Positions 25,238 to 33,203 of a stretch of DNA of 64,000 nt are shown in pieces (positions within the stretch are counted from its first letter, which is position 1; each line of letters starts with the position of its first letter). The stretch comes from Blastocatellia bacterium. GTDB taxonomy: Bacteria; Acidobacteriota; Blastocatellia; Pyrinomonadales; Pyrinomonadaceae. Made by a program: the position numbers and the translations under genes. The stretch spans positions 186,001 to 250,000 of the forward strand of contig PMSM01000006.1 of assembly GCA_003168335.1 (NCBI GenBank). The letters are read 5' to 3'. A model generated the notes under the pieces. It did not search any database. It saw nothing but the letters and a program-made list of their open reading frames with translations, and was not told where the DNA came from.

Positions 25238-27050
25238 GCTTCACCACAGAGGACACGGAGAAATCAGGAAACGGGGACGGCGGCCTTCCGCTCGTCTTTT
25301 GTGCCCGCTTATCGGCGTTGCGATATTGTTTATAGCTACTGCCGCGCGTCCCCAAACACGTCAGCCGCTGCCGCTGGAAAAACGCATTCGCTATCAGATT
25401 CAGCTCGCGCTCGATTATGAAAATCGCACCTACACCGGAACTGAGCGCGTGCGTTGGGTGAATCGCGGTGACCATCCGGCGTCGGCCATGTTCTTTCACT
25501 TGTACGCGAACATGCGCATGCCCGGTTATGTGCCGCCGAACGAAAAGACGCCAGCGGGACAGCCAATCTCAGATGAACCGCGGCTGGATGTTTCTGAAGT
25601 TCGGATGGTGGGCAGCAACGCCCCTTTACAGTTTGCGCTCGATGATCAGGAGACCACGCTGCGAATTAATCTGCGCGAAGCGGTCCCACCCACCGCGGCC
25701 GTCGAGATCGAACTCAAGTTCAAAGGCAGCGTGCCCGAAAACAATCCCGAGGAAACGGGTCTGGTGGCGCACGTTGTGCAGCAAGTGAGCGCGGCCATTC
25801 GCAGTACGCGCGAGGTGCGTCGCGCCCGCGACACGAACTTTCGCTGCCGCGGTGTGATGATGCTGGGCTCGTCGTATCCGGTGTTGGCAGCGCGTGGTGG
25901 CGACGATTGGATTCGCAAAGTCGAGCCAAGCATCGGCGATCCCTTGACGACTGACGCGGCTGACTATGAAGTAACGATCGTCGCACCCCGAGAGGTCGCG
26001 GTTTTCGCGCCCGTCAAAACACACGCCGTCGCTGAGAAGGAACAAACCAGTGCGAGTAGTTTCGCCGGCGAGAACCTGCGCGACTTTGCCATCATCGCCG
26101 GAACCAACTTGCGTGCTGAAGAGAAAGTGGTCGACGGCGTAACCATTCGCTCGATCTTTCGGCCTGACCACGAGGTCGCCGCGCGGCGCGTGCTGAACAT
26201 TGCCGCCAATTCGCTGGGCGTCTTTGTGGCGCGCTTCGGGCCCTTGCCGATGAAAACCGTCAGCATCGTGGATGCGCCGCTGGTCGCCACGCTTGGCAGC
26301 GCCGAGTTTGCCGGCTTGAGCGCGATTGCCGGCTCTTTCTATTTGGATTTTGAGTCGCCCACGATGCGCAGCATGCCCGACGTGATTCGCGAGCAACGCA
26401 CCGCCGTCGAAGACAGCCTGGAATGGACCGTAGCGCACGTCGTGGCCCATCAATGGTGGGGATCGACCGTGGGCAACGATGCGGGGCGAGAGCCGGTGCT
26501 CGATGAGGCGCTAGCCAACTGGTCCGCGTTGCTCTATTACCGCGAGACTCACGGCGAACCACAGTTCAAAGCGGCACTGGATGAACAAGTCCGAGGCGTC
26601 TATACACTGTATCGCACGCTTGGCGGTGAAGACATGGAAGCCAGTCGACCCGCGCGCGAGTATCGCAATTCTTTTCAGTATTCGGCGATCGTGGGCAGCA
26701 AGGGCGCGCTGATGTTCGAAGCGTTGCGCAAACTACTGGGCGACGAGCAATTCTTTGCGGCCTTGCGGGATTACTACTCAGCCAACTCGTTTGAAGTTGC
26801 GGACATGGATGACCTGCGTGGGGCGTTCATCGCCGGCGCGCCCGTCGAACAAAGACGAGCCGTTAGTCGTACTTTCGATCGCTGGCTTTCGAGCAAGCGC
26901 GGCGATGAAGACATTGGTCCGCCGGATCCCCGGCTGGCCGCAGAGTTGGGCTTGCCCTCAAAGGCAAATACCAAAAGCGATCGCAACGTTTTTACCGCTT
27001 TTGCCAAAGTGGGAAAGTTTTTTTGGCAGCAGATGACCAGGATTCGGTAG
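25227..27050 (+). CDS. M1-aminopeptidase-like exported protein lacking the catalytic glutamate
   Basis: A 607-residue protein with an N-terminal membrane or signal segment at about 25-43. The β-sandwich N-domain (RIRYQIQLALDYENRTYTGTERV) and the thermolysin-like domain of M1 peptidases are recognisable. The zinc site reads AHVVAHQWWG: His404 and His408 are present and Glu427 (VLDEALANW) lies at exactly the M1 spacing, but the glutamate expected at 405 is Val. A zinc-binding but hydrolytically dead protein is the simplest reading. The start overlaps the previous gene. Its first 20 codons (HHRGHGEIRKRGRR) lie in a repeat-like CACAGAGGACACGGAG sequence, so the true start may be further in. Confidence 0.82.
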   Translation: MSVKLHHRGHGEIRKRGRRPSARLLCPLIGVAILFIATAARPQTRQPLPLEKRIRYQIQLALDYENRTYTGTERVRWVNRGDHPASAMFFHLYANMRMPGYVPPNEKTPAGQPISDEPRLDVSEVRMVGSNAPLQFALDDQETTLRINLREAVPPTAAVEIELKFKGSVPENNPEETGLVAHVVQQVSAAIRSTREVRRARDTNFRCRGVMMLGSSYPVLAARGGDDWIRKVEPSIGDPLTTDAADYEVTIVAPREVAVFAPVKTHAVAEKEQTSASSFAGENLRDFAIIAGTNLRAEEKVVDGVTIRSIFRPDHEVAARRVLNIAANSLGVFVARFGPLPMKTVSIVDAPLVATLGSAEFAGLSAIAGSFYLDFESPTMRSMPDVIREQRTAVEDSLEWTVAHVVAHQWWGSTVGNDAGREPVLDEALANWSALLYYRETHGEPQFKAALDEQVRGVYTLYRTLGGEDMEASRPAREYRNSFQYSAIVGSKGALMFEALRKLLGDEQFFAALRDYYSANSFEVADMDDLRGAFIAGAPVEQRRAVSRTFDRWLSSKRGDEDIGPPDPRLAAELGLPSKANTKSDRNVFTAFAKVGKFFWQQMTRIR

Positions 27051-27053
27051 CTG

Positions 27054-27175
27054 TTTGTGCTTCGAACTTTGTACTTTGAGCTTTGGTCTCGATTCCGCGA
27101 CCCGCTCATTCCCAGCCAGGTACCGGGGATAGCGAGCCAAGTACGAAGCACTAAGTACAAAGAACGAGACATCAG
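27054..27175. repeat. Inverted heptamer arrays before the DUF4112 gene
   Basis: At 27054-27088 five heptamers run TTTGTGC, TTCGAAC, TTTGTAC, TTTGAGC, TTTGGTC. At 27134-27168 the complementary word runs GAGCCAA, GTACGAA, GCACTAA, GTACAAA, GAACGAG, followed by ACATCAGGTA and the ATG at 27179. The right arm shares AAGTACGAAGCAC with the leader at 32181-32193. Confidence 0.7.
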
Positions 27176-27178
27176 GTA

Positions 27179-27718
27179 ATGCTGGATTACAAAGATTTAG
27201 AACCAATCGGCAGGACGCGCAGCCCGGTGCTGCGGCCGACGTCTGTTCAAATCGAGCGCGAGCTGGAAGTCCTTAGCCAGTTGATGGACAACCAGTTTCG
27301 CATACCGGTTCTGGGCTGGCGTTTCGGCATGAATGCGATCATCGATCTGATCCCCGGTATTGGCGACATCTCCACGACCATCATTGCGCTCTACGTACTG
27401 GTTTCCGCCGTCCGTTATCGTGTGCCCAAGATTACTTTGCTGCGCATGGGCGTTACCATTGCCATCTATTTTGTCGGGGGCATGGTTCCTTTCGCCGGTG
27501 ATTTGTTTGCGGCATGGTGGAAACCTAACATCCGCAACCTGAATCTCCTGCGGCGTCGCGCCACGGTATCTGCGGCCGAAGCCAAACGCGGACGAACCAG
27601 CGACTGGCTGTTCGTCGCTTTGATCGTGGGCGGGGTGCTGGCATTACTGGGCGGCTCAATCGTATTAACGCTCTTCTTTTTCTGGTATTTCGCGACTCAC
27701 ATGCGTTTTGGGATGTGA
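27179..27718 (+). CDS. DUF4112 membrane protein
   Basis: A 179-residue protein. The DUF4112 core is seen as LMDNQFRIPVLGWRFGMNAIIDLIPGIGD, then TLLRMGVTIAIYFVGGMVPFAGDLFAAWWKPNIRN in which the GD and WKPNxRN signature is intact, and a C-terminal membrane helix (about 141-172). Proteins of this family are small inner-membrane proteins of unknown function. The leader is the heptamer array described above and only a weak AGG lies before the ATG. The nested palindrome at 27781 follows. Confidence 0.88.
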   Translation: MLDYKDLEPIGRTRSPVLRPTSVQIERELEVLSQLMDNQFRIPVLGWRFGMNAIIDLIPGIGDISTTIIALYVLVSAVRYRVPKITLLRMGVTIAIYFVGGMVPFAGDLFAAWWKPNIRNLNLLRRRATVSAAEAKRGRTSDWLFVALIVGGVLALLGGSIVLTLFFFWYFATHMRFGM

Positions 27719-27780
27719 AGTTGAGTGTCGCAGATTTTAGGGACAGTCTGATCAAGTTGGTTTGAAACGTGAGTGGTTTC

Positions 27781-27873
27781 TTCCCCTCCATTTGGGAGGG
27801 GTTAGGGGGAGGGTGCAAAGCCGGGACGCGGACAAACCCTCTCCCCGGCCCTCGCCCAAAGGGCGAGGGAGAA
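27781..27873. repeat. Nested palindrome between DUF4112 and ABC genes
   Basis: Two hairpins, CCCCTCC/GGAGGGG (27783-27801) and CCCTCGCCC/GGGCGAGGG (27849-27869), are also complementary to each other along with flanking GGGGAGGGT/ACCCTCTCCCC, giving one imperfect long palindrome. A short ACAGACT/AGTCTGT hairpin follows at about 27917-27932. Confidence 0.65.
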
Positions 27874-27951
27874 AAGACTTTTTAGTCTGCTGTTCCGTCC
27901 TTTGAACCAATAATTACAGACTGAAGTCTGTGCCACTTCAATAGATCTGCC

Positions 27952-28914
27952 ATGGAAACAGCAATCGCCGTCGAGAATCTAAAGAAGACCTACCAACCAA
28001 AGACGCGGAAAGGCGTCGAGGTCAAAGCGGTCGACGACATTTCGTTTGCAGTTCCGCGCGGCGAATTCTTTGGCTTGCTCGGACCCAACGGCGCCGGCAA
28101 AACAACCACTATCGGAGTTCTGACGACGCGAGTGATGCCCACCGGCGGCACGGCGCGCATTGAAGGCCTTGATGTGGCGCGCAATCCGGTCGCGGTGAAG
28201 CGCCGCATCGGTGTCGTGCCTCAGGTCAACAATCTGGATCGCAGTCTGACCGCGCGCGAAATTCTGCTATTTCATGCTGAGTACTTCGGCGTCGCGAAAC
28301 ATGCGCGCGAGGCCCAGGCGCAGCAACTCCTCGAACGATTTGAGCTGACCGAGCGGGCCGACGAAAAGGTCATCGGTTTTTCCGGCGGCATGGTCCAGCG
28401 TTTGAAGATCGCGCGGGCCTTAATGCACAATCCCGCGATTCTCTTCCTGGACGAACCGACGACTGGGCTGGATCCGCAATCCCGCCACGCCATGTGGGAC
28501 CTGCTCAGCGAACTGCACGCCAAAGGCCAGACAATTCTGCTGACGACCCATTACATGGAAGAAGCAGACCTGCTTTGCGAGCGGGCCGCAATCATTGATC
28601 ACGGCAAGTTGCTGGCGCTGGACTCGCCGGCGCAATTGAAACGCAGCGTGCCCGGCGGCTACCTGATCGAGTTGATGGCACGCAGCGGATTGAACGACTC
28701 TTTCGCCAACGCGTTGCGCGCCCTGCCCGGAGTAGTGGACGTGAAGCAGGAACAGGAGCGCGTGCGCATTTATGCGGACCGGGCCGAAGGATTGCTCGCC
28801 AACGCGATGCGACTGGCAAGTGAGCAAGGTGTGATGGTCACTGATGCTCATGTGGCTGAACCGAGTCTGGAGAATTTGTTTTTGCACCTGACGGGACGAA
28901 GTCTCCGCGAGTAA
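27952..28914 (+). CDS. ABC transporter ATP-binding protein (DrrA-like)
   Basis: A 320-residue ATPase: Walker A GPNGAGKT (44-51), Q-loop VVPQVNN, signature FSGGMVQRL in place of LSGGQ, Walker B ILFLDEP, and H-loop LLTTHYMEEADLLCERAAIIDHG. The C-terminal ~80 residues form the regulatory domain seen in DrrA/NatA-type exporters. It is expected to power the permease at 30663-31430 for export of a drug, lipid or other small compound. An unrelated exported hydrolase gene lies between the two, which is unusual for this type. The start has no clear ribosome site. Confidence 0.92.
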   Translation: METAIAVENLKKTYQPKTRKGVEVKAVDDISFAVPRGEFFGLLGPNGAGKTTTIGVLTTRVMPTGGTARIEGLDVARNPVAVKRRIGVVPQVNNLDRSLTAREILLFHAEYFGVAKHAREAQAQQLLERFELTERADEKVIGFSGGMVQRLKIARALMHNPAILFLDEPTTGLDPQSRHAMWDLLSELHAKGQTILLTTHYMEEADLLCERAAIIDHGKLLALDSPAQLKRSVPGGYLIELMARSGLNDSFANALRALPGVVDVKQEQERVRIYADRAEGLLANAMRLASEQGVMVTDAHVAEPSLENLFLHLTGRSLRE

Positions 28915-28987
28915 TTATTTGCTGGGGTGCGCCGGCCGAAGTTAGTGACTAGTTATCTCTCTGGCCCTCAACCGAAAGGAGACATAA

Positions 28988-30634
28988 GTGAAACTCTTCA
29001 TCTGCACGATTGTCGTCATCATCTCTTTTCTGTCTGTCTCAACGATCCACGCGCAACAGGCTGGTACTTCCTCGGGGACCTATACGACCTACATCGGGGA
29101 TCAACTATTCGGGACTGACAATTATACCTTGACGGTCAACGCGGATGGTTCTGCTCAGGCGCAGGCCGACGTCACCTGGGGACCAACGAAATTCAGAACC
29201 GTCACGAAGGCAGTGCGAAACAAGCCGGCGAGCTTTACCAAAGATACTGATGGGGCTCCGCAGCTTGTGATTGTGTTTGAGGCCGGCGTCGTAAAGATAA
29301 AGCTGCCCGGACAACCCGACAGTGAGGTGAAAGCGCAACCAACTGTGTTGCTCGAAAACGGCGCCTGGCATCAGTTCCTGTTCCTGTTTCCACAGTACGA
29401 TGCCGCGCGGGGAGGACCACAAAGCTTCAACGCCTTCGTCCCTTCACAGGCTATTCCCTTCACTCTGACTCTGGAGCGCATTGACTCTCCGAGCTTCAAA
29501 GTCGGCTCGCAGCAGGTGGCCACTGAGCATTTTCGCGCGGGGACGAGTCTCGGGCTGGGATTCGAGATTTGGACGGATCCAGCGCACGTCCCGCTATTCA
29601 TCCGGGTCCCTGCTCAGCATCTAAAACTTGTCCGTAAGGGATCAGAGAGCCTTGCCGAGGTCATCTCTCCGCCGCCGGCAAAGCCTTCGGCGAACGATCC
29701 ATACACGACGGAAGAAGTGTCGTTTCAAAACGGCGAGCAGAAATTGGTTGGCACCCTGACCGTTCCGAAGAGCGGCGCCAAGCCTTGCCCGGGCGTGGTG
29801 ATCATCACCGGCTCGGGCTCGCAGGATCGCGACGGGAGCGAGGTCGCTAACCTCTATCGCTTGATTGCGGAACGTCTCTCGACCGGCGGTGTCGCCGTGC
29901 TGCGCGTTGACGACCGGGGCGTAGGCAAGAGTGTCCCGCTCAAACCAGGCACAACTTATCGCGACCTAATCAACGACTCAAAAGCCGCGTTTGAGTTCTT
30001 GTTCAATCGCCCGGAAATTGATCGCAAGAAGATCGCCCTGGCCGGCCATAGCGAAGGCGCCGAAACTGCCCTGACGATTGCGGTAGAAGACCCACGCGTT
30101 GCCGCCATCATGCTGCTCGGCAGCACGTCGCGGCCGCTGGATCGGATCGTGTTTGAACAGACGCTCAACACGCTGGCGCTTGATTCGCCCGTCAATCCTT
30201 CGGATAAGACGCGCTACCCGGCGATCGTGACTCAGCTCGAAAAGGCTTTCCGCGATGCCAGGGCAGAGCCGAAACCCACCGATTCGACGACCGAGCTGCG
30301 GATATACTTTCGCCAACACCTCGCCAGCGATCCGTTGGCGCTGGCGCGGCGGGTGCGCGTGCCGACGTTGATCCTGAATGGTGAGCGGGATGACAACGTG
30401 CTGCCGTATCATGCCCTTGAATTGGCGCAGGCAATGGCCGACAGCGGCAACAAACAAGTATTGCTGCGTATTTTTCCGAACCTGACGCACCTGTTTACAC
30501 CGTCACAGCGGGACAAGGCCGTGACGGATGCCCAGGCGGGAGAGGTCAGCCCCGCATTTCTGGAGCTCTTGCAGAGTTGGGCCGCGAGTGTTCTGGTGCG
30601 CGGCAAGGACGGCGGAGTGGCGCCGGAAAAGTAA
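28988..30634 (+). CDS. Exported alpha/beta hydrolase (dienelactone hydrolase/prolyl-oligopeptidase type)
   Basis: A 548-residue protein starting at GTG 28988 with AAAGGAG upstream. Residues 1-23 are a signal peptide (STIHAQ). Residues 25-225 are a β-rich N-domain of unknown role. Residues about 240-535 form an α/β hydrolase domain, with the oxyanion segment GSGSQDRDG, the nucleophile elbow GHSEG (Ser355), Asp468/469 in GERDDNVLP and His501 in NLTHLF completing the triad. It is probably a periplasmic esterase or peptidase. It lies between the ATPase (73 bp before) and the permease (28 bp after) of one ABC exporter, so it may modify the exporter's substrate; that link is inference. Confidence 0.85.
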   Translation: MKLFICTIVVIISFLSVSTIHAQQAGTSSGTYTTYIGDQLFGTDNYTLTVNADGSAQAQADVTWGPTKFRTVTKAVRNKPASFTKDTDGAPQLVIVFEAGVVKIKLPGQPDSEVKAQPTVLLENGAWHQFLFLFPQYDAARGGPQSFNAFVPSQAIPFTLTLERIDSPSFKVGSQQVATEHFRAGTSLGLGFEIWTDPAHVPLFIRVPAQHLKLVRKGSESLAEVISPPPAKPSANDPYTTEEVSFQNGEQKLVGTLTVPKSGAKPCPGVVIITGSGSQDRDGSEVANLYRLIAERLSTGGVAVLRVDDRGVGKSVPLKPGTTYRDLINDSKAAFEFLFNRPEIDRKKIALAGHSEGAETALTIAVEDPRVAAIMLLGSTSRPLDRIVFEQTLNTLALDSPVNPSDKTRYPAIVTQLEKAFRDARAEPKPTDSTTELRIYFRQHLASDPLALARRVRVPTLILNGERDDNVLPYHALELAQAMADSGNKQVLLRIFPNLTHLFTPSQRDKAVTDAQAGEVSPAFLELLQSWAASVLVRGKDGGVAPEK

Positions 30635-30662
30635 GACCGGCCGCGCGCGCGGGAGACAAATT

Positions 30663-31430
30663 ATGACTGCAACCATGTTGGCCCTGCTTCATCGTGACCT
30701 GCGGGTCGCGCGACGCGAGCTGCAATACTTTCTGTTGCGCGTTGGTCTGCAACCGCTGCTGTTCACTTTCATTTTCGGTTTCGTGATGCCGCGTCTCGGT
30801 ATTATTCAGCGTGGCTATACTGAGATGCTGCTGCCGGGAATTCTTGGCCTGAGCATGACGCTGTCGAGCATGCAGGCCGTAGCCTTGCCTCTGGTGATCG
30901 ATTTTGGTTGGACCAAAGAGATCGAAGATCGCCTGCTCGCGCCGATTAGCATTTCCGGCGTGGCAATCGAAAAGATTCTGGTCGGCATCCTGCAGGCAAT
31001 GATCGCGGGCCTCGTGGTTTTGCCGCTCGCGTGGTTGCTGATGGGGGTCCATTTGAGTTTGGGGCTGGTCGAGATAATCCAGCTTTTGGTGGTAGCCATC
31101 TTGAGTAGCTGGCTCTTTGCGGCCTTCGGCATGGTGGTAGCGACAATTGTCGAACCACAACAGATCGGGCTGGTGTTCAATGTGCTGCTGGCGCCGATGA
31201 TCTTTTTCGGGTGCGCTTACTATCCGTGGGCGACGCTGCATGTCATTCCGTGGTTTCAGCGGGCCGTGCTCCTCAATCCACTGGTGTACGCCAACGAGGG
31301 TTTCCGTCTGGCGCTCACCCCACAAATGCCGCACATGTCACCTTGGTTGGTTTATGGCGGGCTGCTGGGCTTTTCGTTGCTGTTCACCTGGTTGGGTCTG
31401 CGAAAGTTTGCCGGGCGCGCCGTTGACTAA
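30663..31430 (+). CDS. ABC-2 type transporter permease
   Basis: A 255-residue integral membrane protein from ATG 30663, preceded by GGGAGA; longer forms would overlap the hydrolase gene. After LLHRDLRVARRELQYFLLRVGLQPL there are six membrane segments, and the ABC-2 signature MIFFGCAYYPWATLHVIPWFQRAVLLNPLVY is clear. It should pair with the ATPase at 27952. Substrate unknown. Confidence 0.9.
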   Translation: MTATMLALLHRDLRVARRELQYFLLRVGLQPLLFTFIFGFVMPRLGIIQRGYTEMLLPGILGLSMTLSSMQAVALPLVIDFGWTKEIEDRLLAPISISGVAIEKILVGILQAMIAGLVVLPLAWLLMGVHLSLGLVEIIQLLVVAILSSWLFAAFGMVVATIVEPQQIGLVFNVLLAPMIFFGCAYYPWATLHVIPWFQRAVLLNPLVYANEGFRLALTPQMPHMSPWLVYGGLLGFSLLFTWLGLRKFAGRAVD

Positions 31431-31488
31431 AGCGCTTTTTTGCGCGGTTTCTTGACACTTTCGGCACTTCTTCGCTGCGGGGGTTTGC

Positions 31489-31518
31489 TTGCGAAACCCG
31501 ACTACCTTTTGTTATAGT
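31489..31518 (+). promoter_or_regulatory. Possible sigma70-type promoter of the YtxH-like gene
   Basis: TTGCGA (31489-31494), an 18-bp spacer and TATAGT (31513-31518) lie about 80 bp before the ATG. The match is moderate. Confidence 0.35.
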
Positions 31519-31598
31519 CGCGAGCAGTCATCATCCGGAAAAATTGAAAGACTCGGCGATCCCAATGGGGGAATTGCCTCTACAAGAAAGGATCTTTT

Positions 31599-32093
31599 AT
31601 GGGAAACGATCGTGACTATGGCGACAATATTTCGACGCGACTAACATATTTTCTGGTCGGCGCCGGAATTGGCGCAGTGCTGGCTTTGTTGTTCGCCCCG
31701 AAATCGGGCGAAGAACTGCGCAACGACATTGCTGACGCAACCCGCAAGGGCATCGACAAATCGAAAGAAGCCGCGCAGCAGTTGGGCGTGAAGGCGACGG
31801 AATACTACGATACTACGCGAGCCAAGGCAGGCGAGTATTACGAAACCGCACGTGAAACCGCGGGAGAGTATGTAGAAGCAACCCGCGAGAAAGCCACTGA
31901 ACTTTACGATACGGCCACGACTAAAGCGGGCGAAGTTGTTACCAAAACTCGCGAGGTAGCGACGCGTCAGGCCGGTTCGATTACAGCCGCTGTCGAGGCA
32001 GGAAAGAAAGCCTACGTGGAAGAGAAGCGCAAGACTGAACTCTCCGGTCGCACCGAAGCGGCGCCGACTTACAAGCCTGAAAAGGCGATGTAA
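31599..32093 (+). CDS. YtxH-like protein with helical 11/12-residue repeats
   Basis: A 164-residue protein with AAAGGA before ATG 31599. The N-terminus has the YtxH pattern: a polar start, the glycine-rich membrane helix LTYFLVGAGIGAVLALLFAPKSGEELR, then a cytoplasmic amphipathic region. That region is made of repeats such as TEYYDTTRAKAGEYYETARETAGEYVEATREKA, which resemble LEA/apolipoprotein-type helices. YtxH proteins are linked to general stress in Bacillus; here only the architecture supports the name. It is followed by another membrane-anchored helical protein. Confidence 0.8.
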   Translation: MGNDRDYGDNISTRLTYFLVGAGIGAVLALLFAPKSGEELRNDIADATRKGIDKSKEAAQQLGVKATEYYDTTRAKAGEYYETARETAGEYVEATREKATELYDTATTKAGEVVTKTREVATRQAGSITAAVEAGKKAYVEEKRKTELSGRTEAAPTYKPEKAM

Positions 32094-32100
32094 CCAAAGC

Positions 32101-32215
32101 TGTACTTCGTGCTTTGATCTTTGGCCTTTGTTTTTCGTTCGACGGTGGTTCGCTCCAGTCGACGGACTTCTGAGGCAGCAAAGTACGAAGCACAAAGATC
32201 AAAGTTCGCGTTGCT
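32101..32215. repeat. Inverted heptamer arrays before the 32221 gene
   Basis: At 32101-32142 six heptamers run TGTACTT, CGTGCTT, TGATCTT, TGGCCTT, TGTTTTT, CGTTCGA. At 32181-32208 the complementary set runs AAGTACG, AAGCACA, AAGATCA, AAGTTCG, ending 12 bp before the ATG. The words overlap those of the DUF4112 leader, so the two loci share one repeat sequence. Confidence 0.7.
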
Positions 32216-32220
32216 TGACG

Positions 32221-32781
32221 ATGAACGTACACGATCCACTATTTTGGCTGGTCATCATCACGGCGATCATAGCCTTGTCTTTCCTGATGATCGCCGCGGC
32301 GATGATCGCGATGGCCGTGTTTGTTAATCGCGCCGTCAAGTCAGTTAACCGACTGGAAGAGCGGCTTGAACCTTTGATGGCCCGGGCCACGGCGTTCAGC
32401 GAACAGGGCACCGCCATCGCGGTTCAGGGCCGGCAAATAGCCGAGCAGTTCAACGTGATGTCGGGACACCTGTCGACGGCCACGATGAACCTGGCTGAGT
32501 CCACGACGCTAATCAAAGAAGAGGTGCGCGGCATCATGGCGCTGGCGGACGAAACTACTGAGATGGCGCATGCGAAAGTTCATATGGTCAGCCGCGCGAT
32601 CGACACGACGCATGAACGGGTGATGGACACCACTGAGTTCATACAGAGAAAAGTCATCGAGCCCGCCCGCGAATTGGCGGCAATTCTGGCCGGCTTGCGC
32701 CGCGGTCTGGAAGTCCTGGTAGCGCCGGCGCCGAGCCCAATTAACCGCAGTTACGGAGACGATGAGATGTTTATCGGCTGA
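32221..32781 (+). CDS. Membrane-anchored coiled-coil protein (DUF948-like)
   Basis: A 186-residue protein from ATG 32221; a longer frame to 32128 would translate the heptamer arrays. An N-terminal membrane helix (residues 6-36, WLVIITAIIALSFLMIAAAM) is followed by a long charged helix (RLEERLEPLMARATAFSEQG) and a short disordered C-terminus. The plan matches DUF948/YtxG-type proteins, which often accompany YtxH genes, as here. A terminator lies 27 bp after the stop. Function unknown; the family call is tentative. Confidence 0.68.
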   Translation: MNVHDPLFWLVIITAIIALSFLMIAAAMIAMAVFVNRAVKSVNRLEERLEPLMARATAFSEQGTAIAVQGRQIAEQFNVMSGHLSTATMNLAESTTLIKEEVRGIMALADETTEMAHAKVHMVSRAIDTTHERVMDTTEFIQRKVIEPARELAAILAGLRRGLEVLVAPAPSPINRSYGDDEMFIG

Positions 32782-32807
32782 CGCGAAAACATCAAAGGCC
32801 CATCCAG

Positions 32808-32855
32808 GCCCGAACCATCGTCTCAAGCGAGAATGTGGTTCGGGCTTTTCTTTTG
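32808..32855 (+). terminator. Rho-independent terminator
   Basis: GCCCGAACCA (32808-32817) pairs perfectly with TGGTTCGGGC (32836-32845) across an 18-base loop, followed by TTTTCTTTTG. Confidence 0.85.
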
Positions 32856-32960
32856 TTCACGTGGGTCTTGATCGGGCTAGCCCGTAGCTGAGACTTGTTT
32901 TGCGAACGCTCGCAAACGACGCAGGAGACGGATGAATAACTCGCTGCGCCCGCGTCAGCG

Positions 32961-33120
32961 GGCGGCAGAGTGTAGCCCCGGGCTCATGCCCGGGGTCCGC
33001 GATTTGAGTAGAGCCTTCAGCCCCGTAGCGGCGGCAGAAATCTGTCGCCCTCTTCGAGGGCTCGGGGATCTAAAGGGACCTCGATCCCCGGGCTCATGCC
33101 CGGGGCTACACTCTGCCGCC
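32961..33120. repeat. Nested palindromic element, 160 bp
   Basis: Arms 32961-32995 and 33086-33120 are 35-bp inverted repeats that differ only in the four-base loop TCAT of each internal hairpin CCCCGGGC-TCAT-GCCCGGGG. The interior holds further small palindromes (CCCCGTAGCGGCGG, CTCTTCGAGG). It lies in the 420-bp gap before ileS, directly upstream of a possible promoter. There is no coding potential. Confidence 0.82.
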
Positions 33121-33147
33121 ATCTTCGATGGCTGGTTGATTCCGATT

Positions 33148-33177
33148 TTGCCGCGTCACTGAATTTACTGTTACTAT
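33148..33177 (+). promoter_or_regulatory. Possible promoter of ileS
   Basis: TTGCCG (33148-33153), an 18-bp spacer and TACTAT (33172-33177) lie 26 bp before the ileS ATG. The agreement with the sigma70 consensus is fair. Confidence 0.4.
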
Positions 33178-33203
33178 CAATTCTTTTGTAGAAGAACACG
33201 CTT

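Noticed and set aside
25626-26453. Open frame of 275 codons on the minus strand
   Set aside because: Antisense shadow of the M1-like gene, with His/Arg-rich composition typical of such shadows.
30546-31334. Open frame of 262 codons on the minus strand
   Set aside because: Antisense to the ABC-2 permease; composition very rich in Gln/His/Arg, as expected from reversed membrane-protein codons.
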